Assembly: GCA_030653385.1 (NCBI GenBank)
Contig: JAURZM010000026.1
Span: 173,429 to 237,428, forward strand
Source: Rubrivivax sp.
GTDB taxonomy: Bacteria > Pseudomonadota > Gammaproteobacteria > Burkholderiales > Burkholderiaceae_C
Length of the DNA stretch: 64,000 nt
Direction: 5' to 3'
The notes beneath the pieces are model-generated. The model was not told the origin of the DNA and did not search any database. It saw only the letters and a list, made by a program, of their open reading frames with translations. A program made the translations under genes and the position numbers. Below are positions 7,505-16,919 of the stretch, piece by piece. How positions within the stretch are numbered: the stretch's first letter is position 1; each line of letters starts with the position of its first letter.

Positions 7505-9733
7505 TTACTGCGATGCAGCCGATGCAGGGGCTGCAGCAGCCTCGGCTGCCACGGGTGTGGCGGGTGCCGTGGCCAGCGGTGCAGCTGGCGCAAGCGCAGG
7601 CAGGGCCGGCGTGGCCGCCGGCGCGCCGTGCGCAGGCGCCTGGGTGGCGGCGGTCATCGGCAAGAGCGGCACGATCAGCAGCGCCACGATGTTGATGATC
7701 TTGATCAGCGGGTTCACGGCTGGGCCAGCGGTGTCCTTGTAGGGGTCGCCCACGGTGTCGCCGGTGACCGCCGACTTGTGCGCTTCGCCGCCCTTTTTGT
7801 GCAGCACGCCGTTGCTGTCGGTGAAGCCTTCTTCGATCAGCTTCTTGGCGTTGTCCCAGGCGCCGCCGCCCGTGCACATGCTGATGGCCACGAAGAGCCC
7901 GGTCACGATGGTGCCCATCAACAGGCCACCCAGCGCCGCCGGCCCCAGCAGCATGCCCACCAGCACCGGTGCCACCACCGGCAAGAGGCTGGGCACGATC
8001 ATTTCCTTGATGGCCGCGGTGGTCAGCATGTCGACTGCCGCGCTGTAGTCGGGCTTGCGCTTGCCGGCCATGATGGCGCCGTCGGCAAACTGCTTGCGCA
8101 CTTCCACCACCACCGCACCTGCTGCGCGGCCCACGGCTTCCATGGCCATGGCGCCGAACAGGAACGGGATCAGGCCACCGATGAACAGGCCCACGATCAC
8201 TTCGTGGTTGCTCAGGTCAAAGGTCACCAGCATGCCGCGTGCCGACAGCGCGTGGGTGTAGTCGGCAAACAGCACCAGCGCAGCCAGGCCGGCAGAGCCG
8301 ATGGCGTAGCCCTTGGTCACGGCCTTGGTGGTGTTGCCCACGGCGTCCAGCGGGTCGGTGATGTCGCGCACGCTGCTGGGCAGTTCGGCCATCTCGGCAA
8401 TGCCACCGGCGTTGTCGGTGATGGGGCCGTAGGCGTCCAGCGCCACCACGATGCCGGCCATGCTGAGCATGGCCGTGGCAGCCACGGCAATGCCGTACAG
8501 GCCACCCAGCGCGTAGGCGGCGTAGATGGCGGCACAGATCAGCAGCACCGGGTAGGCGGTGGACCTCATGCTCACACCCAGCCCGGCAATGATGTTGGTG
8601 CCGTGGCCGGTGGTGCTGGCTTGTGCGATGTGCTTGACCGGGCTGTATTGCGTGCCGGTGTAGAACTCGGTGATCCACACCAGCGCGGCGGTCAGCGCCA
8701 GGCCCACGAAACAGGCGCCCCACAGTGCCATGGCGCTGGTGGTCTGGCCGCCGGCCAGCGTGATGGGCTCGGGGAAAACCGCCACCGTCACGAAGTAGAA
8801 GGCCACTAGGCTCAAGGCACCGGCCACTGCCAGGCCGCGGTACAGCGCCGGCATGACGTTGATCATGCCCGGGCTGGCCTTGACGAAGTAACAGCCGATG
8901 ATCGAAGCGATGATCGACACGCCGCCCAGCACCAGCGGGTAGATGACCCCGGCCATCGGCGCGCTGGTCAGCATGATGGCGCCCAGCGCCATGGAGGCGA
9001 TCAGCGTCACCGCATAGGTTTCGAACAGGTCGGCGGCCATGCCGGCGCAGTCGCCGACGTTGTCACCCACGTTGTCGGCAATCACGGCCGGGTTGCGCGG
9101 GTCGTCTTCGGGGATGCCGGCTTCGACCTTGCCCACCAGGTCAGCGCCGACGTCGGCGCCCTTGGTGAAGATGCCGCCGCCCAGGCGCGCGAAGATCGAG
9201 ATCAGCGACGAGCCAAAGGCCAGACCGAGCATGGGCCTGAGCATTTGCGACAGCGTCGTGTCGCCCTCGGGCATCACTGCGCCGGTGGTCCACCAGAAAA
9301 ACAGCACAACACCGATGAGCCCCAGGCCCACCACCAGCATGCCGGTGATGGCGCCGCCCTTGAACGCCACGTCCAGCGCCGGGCCGATGCCACGCGTGGC
9401 GGCCTGCGCCGTGCGCACGTTGGCACGCACCGAGATGTTCATGCCGATGAAACCGCAGGCGCCCGAGAGCACGGCACCCAGCACGAAGCCGATGGCGGTT
9501 TTGCTGTCCAGGAACACGAAGATCAGCACGGCCAGGATCACGCCGACGATGGCGATGGTGCGGTACTGGCGCGCCAGGTAGGCTGCGGCGCCTTGTTGGA
9601 TGGCGCCTGAGATTTCTTGCATGCGTGCGTTGCCGGCATCCTGCGCCAGGATCCAGCTTCGTTGCACGAAGCCATAGATGACGGCGGCCAGGCCGCACGC
9701 CAGCGCTAGATAAAGCGCCATGGTGGTGGACAT
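7505..9733 (-). CDS. hppA: Membrane-bound proton-translocating pyrophosphatase
   Basis: A 742-residue multi-span membrane enzyme that couples pyrophosphate hydrolysis to H+ transport. Family motifs: the acidic catalytic loop [40 protein letters not shown], and the C-terminal [19 protein letters not shown]. The segment [10 protein letters not shown] carries Lys where K+-dependent enzymes have Ala, placing it in the K+-independent class. The C-terminus has an odd tail of about 45 residues made almost only of Ala and Pro, ending PASAASQ, absent from typical members. AAGGAG stands 8 nt before the ATG. It is divergent from the soluble pyrophosphatase gene ppa, and a strong terminator follows. Confidence 0.96.
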   Translation of the reverse strand: MSTTMALYLALACGLAAVIYGFVQRSWILAQDAGNARMQEISGAIQQGAAAYLARQYRTIAIVGVILAVLIFVFLDSKTAIGFVLGAVLSGACGFIGMNISVRANVRTAQAATRGIGPALDVAFKGGAITGMLVVGLGLIGVVLFFWWTTGAVMPEGDTTLSQMLRPMLGLAFGSSLISIFARLGGGIFTKGADVGADLVGKVEAGIPEDDPRNPAVIADNVGDNVGDCAGMAADLFETYAVTLIASMALGAIMLTSAPMAGVIYPLVLGGVSIIASIIGCYFVKASPGMINVMPALYRGLAVAGALSLVAFYFVTVAVFPEPITLAGGQTTSAMALWGACFVGLALTAALVWITEFYTGTQYSPVKHIAQASTTGHGTNIIAGLGVSMRSTAYPVLLICAAIYAAYALGGLYGIAVAATAMLSMAGIVVALDAYGPITDNAGGIAEMAELPSSVRDITDPLDAVGNTTKAVTKGYAIGSAGLAALVLFADYTHALSARGMLVTFDLSNHEVIVGLFIGGLIPFLFGAMAMEAVGRAAGAVVVEVRKQFADGAIMAGKRKPDYSAAVDMLTTAAIKEMIVPSLLPVVAPVLVGMLLGPAALGGLLMGTIVTGLFVAISMCTGGGAWDNAKKLIEEGFTDSNGVLHKKGGEAHKSAVTGDTVGDPYKDTAGPAVNPLIKIINIVALLIVPLLPMTAATQAPAHGAPAATPALPALAPAAPLATAPATPVAAEAAAAPASAASQ

Positions 9734-9936
9734 GAAAGGAGCTCCTTCCTCGTTCGGGTCTTTTGGTTGATTTCGAGCGCCCAGTCCAAGCCGGACCGGG
9801 TGCCAGTCACTGCGCGGGCGATGCTACGCGGATGGCCTGACGGCCCGGCATGGGGTTTGCCTGCGGTTGCTGCGCCGCGTCAGGGCTGGGCAAGCTGGCC
9901 CTCTAGAATCTGGTGCAAACCCATTCAGAGCATCCC

Positions 9937-10476
9937 ATGAGCCTTCACAACGTGACCCCGGGCGCCAAGGCGCCGGACGAGTTCAACGTCATCATCGAGA
10001 TTCCGATGAACGCCGACCCGATCAAGTACGAGGTCGACCACGACACCGGTGCCTTGTTTGTCGACCGATTCATGAGCACGGCCATGCACTACCCGTGCAA
10101 CTACGGTTACATCCCCAACACGCTGGCCGACGACGGGGACCCGGTGGACGTGCTCGTCATCACGCCAGTTCCGCTGATTCCGGGCGTGGTGGTCACCTGC
10201 CGTCCGCTGGGCGTGCTGAAGATGGACGACGAAGCCGGGGGCGACAACAAGCTGCTGGCGGTGCCGATCGACAGGATCCTGTCGATCTACAGCCAGTGGC
10301 AGAAGCCTGAAGACCTGAACCCGCTGCGCCTGAAGACGATCCAGCACTTCTTCGAACACTACAAAGACCTGGAAGTGGGCAAGTGGGTCAAGGTGCTCGG
10401 CTGGGAAGGCGCTGACTCGGCACGTGCCGAGGTGGTGGCCGGCATGGCCAACTTCGAGAAGTCTCACCCGGGCTGA
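9937..10476 (+). CDS. ppa: Inorganic pyrophosphatase, soluble family I
   Basis: A 179-residue cytoplasmic enzyme that hydrolyses pyrophosphate and pulls biosynthetic reactions forward. Family I marks: [18 protein letters not shown] near the start, [24 protein letters not shown] (signature D-G-D-P-x-D) in the middle, and [17 protein letters not shown]. The start at 9937 fits the family N-terminus; an in-frame ATG 24 nt upstream is less likely. A TAGAAT box lies 28 nt upstream (9904-9909) and may be the -10, but no good -35 is visible. It stands head to head with hppA. Confidence 0.95.
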   Translation: MSLHNVTPGAKAPDEFNVIIEIPMNADPIKYEVDHDTGALFVDRFMSTAMHYPCNYGYIPNTLADDGDPVDVLVITPVPLIPGVVVTCRPLGVLKMDDEAGGDNKLLAVPIDRILSIYSQWQKPEDLNPLRLKTIQHFFEHYKDLEVGKWVKVLGWEGADSARAEVVAGMANFEKSHPG

Positions 10477-10496
10477 TGGCCCGGCGGCCGGTGCGC

Positions 10497-11672
10497 TCAG
10501 CCGGCCTTGAAGGGATTGCGTTCGCGCAATTCGTCCACGTACTGACCGATGCCTTGGCCCTCGGCGGCCAGGAAGTCAGCCACGGCGGATGCAAAACGCG
10601 GGTCACGCAGCCAGTGGGCTGAAGCTGTTTTCACCGGCAGCAGCCCACGCGCCATCTTGTGTTCGCCTTGTGCGCCGCCTTCGAAGCGCAGGTAGCCATT
10701 GGCCAGGCACCAGGACAGCGGCTGGTAGTAGCAGGCTTCGAAGTGCAGGCAGGGCAGGGGCGTGATGCAGCCCCAGTACCGGCCCCAGGCCACGCGACGC
10801 TGCGGGTCGATGGCAATCAGCGACGTGGCCACGGGCTCGTCGTTCACGTGCGCCACGAACATCAGCCAGTGCGTGGGCAGGGTGCTGGCCATGCGGGTGA
10901 AAAAGTCGCGCGTCAGATAGGGGGTGCTGTGGTGCGCCTGGTAGGTGAGCGTGTAACAGTGGTGGAAGAAGTCCCACTCGCGCTGGCCGATGTCGGCACC
11001 TTCGTGCGCCGTGAAGTGCACACCCTGGTCGGCAACCTTGCGGCGTTCCTGCTGGATTTTCTTGCGCTTGTCGCGTTGCAGGCGGGCCAGCAGTGTGCCG
11101 AAGTCGGCCATGGGGTCCTGTGCATCCTGGGTCCAGTGGAACTGCACACCTTCGCGCATCATCCAGCCGGCCGCTTGCAGCGCTTGGGCGTCAACGGGGT
11201 CGAGGAAGAGCGCGTGGGCGGATGACAGCTTGTCGGCTTCGAGCAAGCTGTGCAAAACGTCGATCAGACGTTGACGTGCAGCATCCGAGCGTGCCAGCAG
11301 CCGCGATCCGGGCACGGGCGTGAAGGGCACGGCGGCCAGCAGCTTGGGGTAGTAGCGCAGGCCGTACCGGCGGTAGGCGTCGGCCCATGCCCAGTCGAAG
11401 ACGTACTCGCCGTAGGAGTGGCTCTTCAGGTAGCTGGCACAAGCCGCCTGCAGCACACCGCCCGCGTGCACCGTCACGAAGCGCGGTGCCCAGCCGGTGC
11501 TGGGCACCGCGCTGCCCGATGCATGCAGCGCCAGCAGGTATTCATGGCGCATGAAGGGCGTGGGCTCGGCTTGTGTGGCCAGCAGCCCGTTCCACGCCTG
11601 CGGGTCCAGCTCGGCGGGGTCCTCATGCACCCCGATGACATAATCGACCGCAGTCAATTCCTGGTGCGTCAT
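10497..11672 (-). CDS. FemAB/GNAT-like protein of the DUF482 family
   Basis: A 391-residue protein of the PF04339 (DUF482) family, built on an acetyltransferase/FemAB-like fold. Recognisable segments are WNGLLATQAEPTPFMRHEYLLAL near the start, a middle region YPKLLAAVPFTPVPGSRLL, the basic stretch RLQRDKRKKIQQERRKV, and the C-terminal TPLPCLHFEACYYQPLSWCLANGYLRFEGGAQGEHKMARG. The substrate is unknown; aminoacyl or acyl transfer is suggested by the fold. The ATG at 11672 is preferred over a TTG two codons upstream. It is convergent with ppa and head to head with nadE, only 15 nt apart. Confidence 0.88.
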   Translation of the reverse strand: MTHQELTAVDYVIGVHEDPAELDPQAWNGLLATQAEPTPFMRHEYLLALHASGSAVPSTGWAPRFVTVHAGGVLQAACASYLKSHSYGEYVFDWAWADAYRRYGLRYYPKLLAAVPFTPVPGSRLLARSDAARQRLIDVLHSLLEADKLSSAHALFLDPVDAQALQAAGWMMREGVQFHWTQDAQDPMADFGTLLARLQRDKRKKIQQERRKVADQGVHFTAHEGADIGQREWDFFHHCYTLTYQAHHSTPYLTRDFFTRMASTLPTHWLMFVAHVNDEPVATSLIAIDPQRRVAWGRYWGCITPLPCLHFEACYYQPLSWCLANGYLRFEGGAQGEHKMARGLLPVKTASAHWLRDPRFASAVADFLAAEGQGIGQYVDELRERNPFKAG

Positions 11673-11687
11673 TCGCAATCCGACTCA

Positions 11688-13370
11688 ATGAAAGTGGCGC
11701 TGGCACAGATCAATCCCACCGTGGGGGACCTGGCCGGCAATGCGCGCCTGATTGCGCTGGCCGCACGCGAGGCTCACGCCCAGGGTGCGAGCCTGGTGGT
11801 GTCGCCCGAGCTGTCGATCACCGGCTACCCGCCCGAAGACCTGCTGCTGCGACCCGCCTTCATGGCGGCCTGCGAAGAAACACTGCTGATGCTGGCCCGC
11901 GAACTGGCCGACTGCGATGGTTTGCACGTGGTGGTGGGCCATCCGCATCAATTCGGTGGGCAAGGGGATGTTAGGTCCAAGTCGATGGCCGTGCAGCGGC
12001 GCTTCAATGCGGCGTCGGTGCTGCACGCGGGCCTGGTCACGGGCACCTACTGCAAGCGCGAGTTGCCCAATTACCAGGTCTTCGACGAACGACGCTACTT
12101 CGTGTCGGGTCGCGACGCGGGCCTGGGGCCACTGGTGTTCGACGCCGGTGGTGTGCGTGTCGGCCTGCTGATCTGCGAAGACGCATGGTTCGACGAGCCG
12201 GCCCAGGCCGCCTGCGATGCCGGCGCACAGTTGTTGTGCGTGCTGAACGCCAGCCCCTTTCACCTGGACAAGGCCGGCGAACGCGAAGAGCGCATGGCCG
12301 AGCGGGCCCGCAGCGTTGGGCGGCCGCTGGTGTACTCGCACCTGGTGGGTGGGCAGGACGAAGTGGTGTTCGACGGCGCCTCTTTTGCGGTCGACGCCCA
12401 GGGCACCATCTGCGCCCGCGCCGCGGCTTTCGAGCCGGCGCTGCTGATGCTGGAACTGGACGCCACGGGTGCACCGCGCGGTGACATCGCACCGGTGCCC
12501 GAAATGCACGCCCAGGCTTGGGCGGCATTGGTCACCGGCGTGCGCGACTACCTGGGCAAAAATGGCTTCCCGGGCGCCATCATCGGCTTGTCGGGCGGCA
12601 TCGACTCGGCGCTGGTGCTGGCCCTGGCCGTGGACGCGCTGGGCGCCGACAAGGTGCGCACCGTGATGATGCCGTCGCCTTACACGGCCGACATCAGCTG
12701 GATCGACGCACGCGACATGGCGCAGCGCCTGGGTGTGCGCTACGACGAGATTGCCATCGCGCCGATGTTCGACGCCTTCCGGCAGTCGTTGGCGCCGCAG
12801 TTCGTGGGCCGCGCCGAAGACACCACCGAAGAAAACCTGCAGGCGCGCATCCGCGGCACCTTGCTGATGGCACTGTCCAACAAAACCGGTGACATCGTGC
12901 TGACCACCGGCAACAAGAGCGAAATGGCCACCGGCTACTGCACGTTGTATGGAGACATGGCGGGTGGTTTTGCCGTCATCAAGGACGTGGCCAAGACACT
13001 CGTCTATTCGCTGGCCGAATGGAAAAACCGCCAAGCCGTGCAGCGTGCCGACGGCAGCATCGGCCCGGTCATTCCGGAGCGCATCATCACGCGGCCGCCT
13101 TCTGCCGAATTGCGGCCCGACCAGACCGACCAGGACAGCCTGCCACCCTACGAAGTGCTGGACGCCATCCTGGCGCGCTACATGGAAGACGACCAGGGCA
13201 TCGAGAGCATCGTGGCTGCTGGCTTCGAACGCACCGTCGTGGAGCGTGTGACGCGACTGATCAAGCTCAACGAATACAAACGCCGCCAGGCGCCAGTGGG
13301 CATTCGAATCACCCATCGCGCCTTCGGACGAGACTGGCGCTATCCCATCACGTCCAGGTTCCGTGCTTAA
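11688..13370 (+). CDS. nadE: Glutamine-dependent NAD+ synthetase
   Basis: A 560-residue two-domain enzyme for the last step of NAD synthesis (deamido-NAD to NAD). The N-terminal nitrilase-type glutaminase domain has its Glu in SPELSITGYPPEDLL, Lys in TYCKRELPNY and the nucleophilic Cys in GLLICEDAWF. The C-terminal ATP-PPi domain starts near residue 285 with the P-loop GLSGGIDSAL and includes TTGNKSEMATGYCTLYGDMAGGFAVIKDV. The start at 11688 is the family start (MKVALAQINPTVGDL); the frame is open far upstream but antisense to the neighbour. glnB follows 60 nt downstream. Confidence 0.96.
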   Translation: MKVALAQINPTVGDLAGNARLIALAAREAHAQGASLVVSPELSITGYPPEDLLLRPAFMAACEETLLMLARELADCDGLHVVVGHPHQFGGQGDVRSKSMAVQRRFNAASVLHAGLVTGTYCKRELPNYQVFDERRYFVSGRDAGLGPLVFDAGGVRVGLLICEDAWFDEPAQAACDAGAQLLCVLNASPFHLDKAGEREERMAERARSVGRPLVYSHLVGGQDEVVFDGASFAVDAQGTICARAAAFEPALLMLELDATGAPRGDIAPVPEMHAQAWAALVTGVRDYLGKNGFPGAIIGLSGGIDSALVLALAVDALGADKVRTVMMPSPYTADISWIDARDMAQRLGVRYDEIAIAPMFDAFRQSLAPQFVGRAEDTTEENLQARIRGTLLMALSNKTGDIVLTTGNKSEMATGYCTLYGDMAGGFAVIKDVAKTLVYSLAEWKNRQAVQRADGSIGPVIPERIITRPPSAELRPDQTDQDSLPPYEVLDAILARYMEDDQGIESIVAAGFERTVVERVTRLIKLNEYKRRQAPVGIRITHRAFGRDWRYPITSRFRA

Positions 13371-13769
<399 letters not shown>

Positions 13770-13787
13770 TCGCCGGCCCGCGCAACT

Positions 13788-14384
13788 TCAGACGCGCGAG
13801 TAGTCGTCGGCGCCACCGGCCTTGTGGGCCAGCGTGGCCATTTCGTCCAGCAGCGCCACCGGGTCGGCACTGACCCGCACCGATGCCATCTGCTGCGCCG
13901 ACAAAAAGCCCTCGGCGACGCAGTGCCGCATGAACCGCAGCAGGTCGTCGTAATAGCCCTCGATGTTGAGCAGGCCGATGGGCTGGTCGTGGTAACCCAG
14001 CTGGCGCCAGGTCCAGACCTCGAACAACTCTTCCAGCGTGCCGATGCCACCCGGCAGGGCAATGAAGGCCTGTGAACGTTCGGCCATCATCTGCTTGCGC
14101 AGGTGCATGGTGGGCACCACGTGCAACTCGTGCAGGCCCAGGTGCCCGACTTCCAGCTTCTTCAGGCTTTCCGGGATGACGCCCACCACCCGGCCGCCAG
14201 CCGCCAGCGTGGCGTCGGCCACTTCGCCCATCAGGCCGACCTTGCCACCGCCGTAGACCAGTTGCCAGGCGCGCGCGCCGATGGCCTGACCCAGCGCGCG
14301 GGCGGCGGCGGTGTAGGCGGCGCGAGTGCCGTGACGTGAGCCGCAGTACACGGCGACGCTGAATGGGGTGGTGTCGTTGTTCAT
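13788..14384 (-). CDS. LOG-family nucleoside 5'-monophosphate phosphoribohydrolase
   Basis: A 198-residue cytoplasmic protein of the TIGR00730/LOG family. Motifs: VYCGSRHG at the N-terminus, LVYGGGKVGLMGEVAD, and the catalytic PGGIGTLEELFEVWTW. Members cleave ribose 5-phosphate from cytokinin-type or ordinary nucleoside monophosphates. In a free-living bacterium this is more likely nucleotide salvage or housekeeping than hormone activation. The start at 14384 overlaps the stop of the RDD gene by 4 nt (ATGA). It is the last gene of the five-gene sigma-factor operon. Confidence 0.92.
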   Translation of the reverse strand: MNNDTTPFSVAVYCGSRHGTRAAYTAAARALGQAIGARAWQLVYGGGKVGLMGEVADATLAAGGRVVGVIPESLKKLEVGHLGLHELHVVPTMHLRKQMMAERSQAFIALPGGIGTLEELFEVWTWRQLGYHDQPIGLLNIEGYYDDLLRFMRHCVAEGFLSAQQMASVRVSADPVALLDEMATLAHKAGGADDYSRV

Positions 14385-14905
14385 TTCTTGCGCGGCGGCG
14401 GCCGCCAGGTCACCAGTCGGGTACCGCAGACGGCGTCGTGCCAGTATTGCCTGTCGGGGTGCAGGCGCGTCAATGCCGCATATCCCAGCACGCCGGCCAG
14501 CAAACAGGCCACCGTTGCCCAGCCACTTTTCAGACCGGCCAGGTGCACGGCAGCCAGAGCCGGCAGGAACCAGATCCAGGACAGCAGGTAGCGGCAGGCG
14601 GCCCGCAAACGGCTCACCGGCTGTCCACTGGCCGTGACCAGGCGGATGTGCCAGGTCAGCATGGCCAGGGTCTGCCCGCTGCGCGACCAGAAGTGCACGA
14701 AATACAGGCCCAGCACCAGCACCAGGAAAGCTTGCAGACCGGTCGAGCCCACCAGTGCGTGGCGCTGCTGCGTGACAATGCCGTAGCCCAGCCCTGCGAT
14801 CACGACGACGCCGAAAAGCAGCACACCTTCGTAGAGGAAACAGGCCAGTCGCCTGGCCAGCCCGGGCGTGCAAAGCACCCCGTCGTCAGCCGCCTGCAGA
14901 CTCAC
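14381..14905 (-). CDS. RDD-family integral membrane protein
   Basis: A 174-residue membrane protein of the RDD family, with about four hydrophobic segments: LACFLYEGVLLFGVVVIAGL, GLQAFLVLVLGLYFVHFW, YLLSWIWFLPALAAVHLAG and ATVACLLAGVLGYAALT. The family signature shows in PGLARRLACFLYEG and SGQTLAMLTWHIRLV. The family transports ions or is of unknown function. It starts with GTG, inside a 4-nt GTGA overlap with the DUF3106 gene, and overlaps the LOG gene by ATGA at its end, so translation is probably coupled through the operon. Confidence 0.88.
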   Translation of the reverse strand: MSLQAADDGVLCTPGLARRLACFLYEGVLLFGVVVIAGLGYGIVTQQRHALVGSTGLQAFLVLVLGLYFVHFWSRSGQTLAMLTWHIRLVTASGQPVSRLRAACRYLLSWIWFLPALAAVHLAGLKSGWATVACLLAGVLGYAALTRLHPDRQYWHDAVCGTRLVTWRPPPRKK

Positions 14906-15648
14906 TTCGACGAGGCAGGCCGCTCGGCCGCTTGCGATGCCGGCGCCTTGGCTGCAGCGGGTGTGTCAACCGCCGCGCCCTGCGGGCCGCGCTTGGGAAG
15001 CAGCGTCGCGGTGTCCACGAAACCGGGCGTGGCCACGATCTTCGGCAGCCCGGCCTGGTGGTGAACCGGCGGCAGGGCTTGAGCGGTCATGGGCGTGGTG
15101 GTGGCGCCGGGACTTGCCTGCTGCAACGTGGCCGTCACGGCACGCGCGCTGGGGGTTCCAGTGCTGCGCACCAGGTTTTTCTTGCGGACGTCGGCGTCAG
15201 TGGCCAACCCCTGCTTGGAGGCCACACTCGGTCGGGCTTGCCTGGTCAGTGCCTGTCGTTCAGCTTCGGACAGCGACTGGTAGGACTGCCACTTGGCGCG
15301 GTGCTCCTCGGGTGACAACTTCTTGGACTGCTGGTGCTGCAGCCTGGCGCGGCTGCGTTCAGCAGGTGTCATGCGCGCCCACTCGGCCATGCGTGCCTGC
15401 AGCCGCACCTGTTTGTGCGACGGCATGGTGGCATAGCGGTCGGCGAGGCTCAGCCATTTCGCCTGGCGCGACGGCTCAAGCTGTGACCAGTCGCGTTCCA
15501 GCGGGGCGAGCACTTGTTTTTGCGTCGGGCTGAGCGCAGTCCAGGCGCCGGGCTCGGAGGCGCTGACTTGGAAAGCCAGCACGAGACAGGCCGCAGCCGC
15601 CCACTGCGGCAGGCGCAATCCAAGGTTGAAGCTGCGCAGGAAGCTCAC
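14902..15648 (-). CDS. DUF3106 secreted protein
   Basis: A 248-residue exported protein. It has a signal peptide (LPQWAAAACLVLAFQVSASE), then a charged helical region of DUF3106 with repeated short units of the form W-x3-S/T-P-x-Q/E: WTALSPTQKQVLAPLERDW, WLSLADRYATMP, WARMTPAERSRARL, KLSPEEHRAKWQSY. The last third is low-complexity Ala/Pro/Thr. It resembles small periplasmic stress proteins with many Trp-centred helices. The start is GTG, overlapping the DUF3619 stop by 4 nt. Function is unknown; its place behind a sigma factor and a membrane DUF3619 protein suggests envelope stress. Confidence 0.85.
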   Translation of the reverse strand: MSFLRSFNLGLRLPQWAAAACLVLAFQVSASEPGAWTALSPTQKQVLAPLERDWSQLEPSRQAKWLSLADRYATMPSHKQVRLQARMAEWARMTPAERSRARLQHQQSKKLSPEEHRAKWQSYQSLSEAERQALTRQARPSVASKQGLATDADVRKKNLVRSTGTPSARAVTATLQQASPGATTTPMTAQALPPVHHQAGLPKIVATPGFVDTATLLPKRGPQGAAVDTPAAAKAPASQAAERPASSK

Positions 15649-16100
15649 TGCGGGGGACCGTCACGCAGGTACTCGGCAAAGCCTGGATCGGTGTAGGCCG
15701 CAGGCGGCAGGTCCTCGGCCAGCAGTTGGGCATCCATCTCGGCTGCCGACTGCACCCGCTCACTGCTGACCCAATGGTCGATCAACACCAGGCCCAGCAC
15801 CAGCACCAGCAGCGGAAGTGCCGAGGCGGCCTGCAGCCAGCCCCGGGGCGGCGGGGACAGCGTGGCGGCATGGCCGGCGTTGGCATAGACCACGGTGGCG
15901 CCGGCCCGCTGCGCTGCAGGTGCGGTCGCCGCGGCCTGCAGGCCCACGTCGCGGGCGCGCCCCAGCGCCTGCTCGCGCGCGAAACGCAGCCGTTCGGCGA
16001 TGTCGTGGGGCAAGTCCAACGCCTGGCGGGTGAGCAATCCCGCCACGCGGGCCGCCAGGCGCGCCTCGAGCGAGGCGGCAAGTGGTGTATGGCTTTTCAT
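15645..16100 (-). CDS. DUF3619 membrane protein, candidate partner of the sigma factor
   Basis: A 151-residue protein of DUF3619. The N-terminal cytoplasmic part is helical and charged (LEARLAARVAGLLTRQALDLPHDIAERLRFAREQAL), and one membrane helix lies near residues 90-110 (ALPLLVLVLGLVLIDHWV). The periplasmic tail is acidic (AEMDAQLLAEDLPPAAYTDPGFAEYL). This layout, directly behind a sigma factor and overlapping it by ATGA, is what one expects of an anti-sigma factor, but no anti-sigma zinc motif is visible, so that role is an inference. Confidence 0.85.
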   Translation of the reverse strand: MKSHTPLAASLEARLAARVAGLLTRQALDLPHDIAERLRFAREQALGRARDVGLQAAATAPAAQRAGATVVYANAGHAATLSPPPRGWLQAASALPLLVLVLGLVLIDHWVSSERVQSAAEMDAQLLAEDLPPAAYTDPGFAEYLRDGPPQ

Positions 16101-16663
16101 GAAGTGATTCCCTTGGATCGAAGGGCCTTGGCCAGGGCATGAACCGCCCGCGAACAGTGCGTCTTGACACTGCCCTGCGAACAGCCCATGACGGTCGCTG
16201 TTTCGGCCACGTCGAATTCCTCCCAGTAACGCAGTAGAAACGCTTCCCGTTGACGCGCAGGCAAATCCGCAATCTCTGCGTCGATGCGTTGCAGGATCTG
16301 TGCCCTGGACACCGCGTCTGCCGCGCTTTCGCTGCCCATGGTGTCTTCCAGCGCGTGCAGTGTCTCCAGCAGGTCGAAGTCGCCGTCGTCGCCCGGTCCT
16401 TCGAAGTCCGACAGGTTGCTCATCACCGCAGCGCGCACCTTTTCTCGCCGGAACCAGTCCATGGTGGCGTTGTGCAGGATGCGCTGGAAGACCAGCGGCA
16501 ACTCGGCAGCGGGCCGGTCGGCGTACTTCTCGGCCAGCCGGATCATCGCGTCCTGCACGATGTCCAGCGCGGCATCGTCGTTGCGCACCGCATACACGGC
16601 GCGCTTGAAGGCGCGTTTTTCGACGCTCTTGAGGAAGTCGGAGAGTTCTTTGTCGGTGGCCAA
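16097..16663 (-). CDS. RNA polymerase sigma factor, ECF-like
   Basis: A 188-residue sigma-70 family protein with region 2 (DAALDIVQDAMIRLAEKYADRP, MDWFRREKVRAAV) and region 4 (IADLPARQREAFLLRYWEEFDVAETATVMGCSQGSVKTHCSRAVHALA). An acidic linker (FEGPGDDGDFDLLETLHALED) joins them. No ATG fits: the frame has a stop about 50 nt upstream and the only plausible start is TTG at 16663, giving (M)ATDKELSDFLKSVEKRAF, which matches how homologues begin. It is the first gene of a five-gene operon in which every pair overlaps by 4 nt, and is divergent from ilvB. Confidence 0.9.
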   Translation of the reverse strand: MATDKELSDFLKSVEKRAFKRAVYAVRNDDAALDIVQDAMIRLAEKYADRPAAELPLVFQRILHNATMDWFRREKVRAAVMSNLSDFEGPGDDGDFDLLETLHALEDTMGSESAADAVSRAQILQRIDAEIADLPARQREAFLLRYWEEFDVAETATVMGCSQGSVKTHCSRAVHALAKALRSKGITS

Positions 16664-16919
16664 CGCGTTGGGGCTCGCCTGCGCCCGGCTTGGGCGCGTC
16701 GAATTATCTCATCGCACCTGAACCGTGCTGCGCCGTCGGTCCCTGGTGCCGTGTGCCGGTGCATAATCGAAGGCTTCGCACAACGTTCTTTGGGTCCTAG
16801 CCCGGCCGTCCGACCTGGACGGCGGTGCTCAAGACCGCGCAGGTACCGAATCCGCCCCACAAGGGCGCGCAAGAGGTGCACCGATGGATTTTCGTCAGAG
16901 AAAACCTCAGAGGTTCAAC

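Noticed and set aside
16664..16919. Leader peptide or riboswitch upstream of ilvB
   Set aside because: I found no run of Leu/Val/Ile codons and no convincing terminator/antiterminator. CATAAT (16762-16767) could be a -10, but no good -35 is visible.
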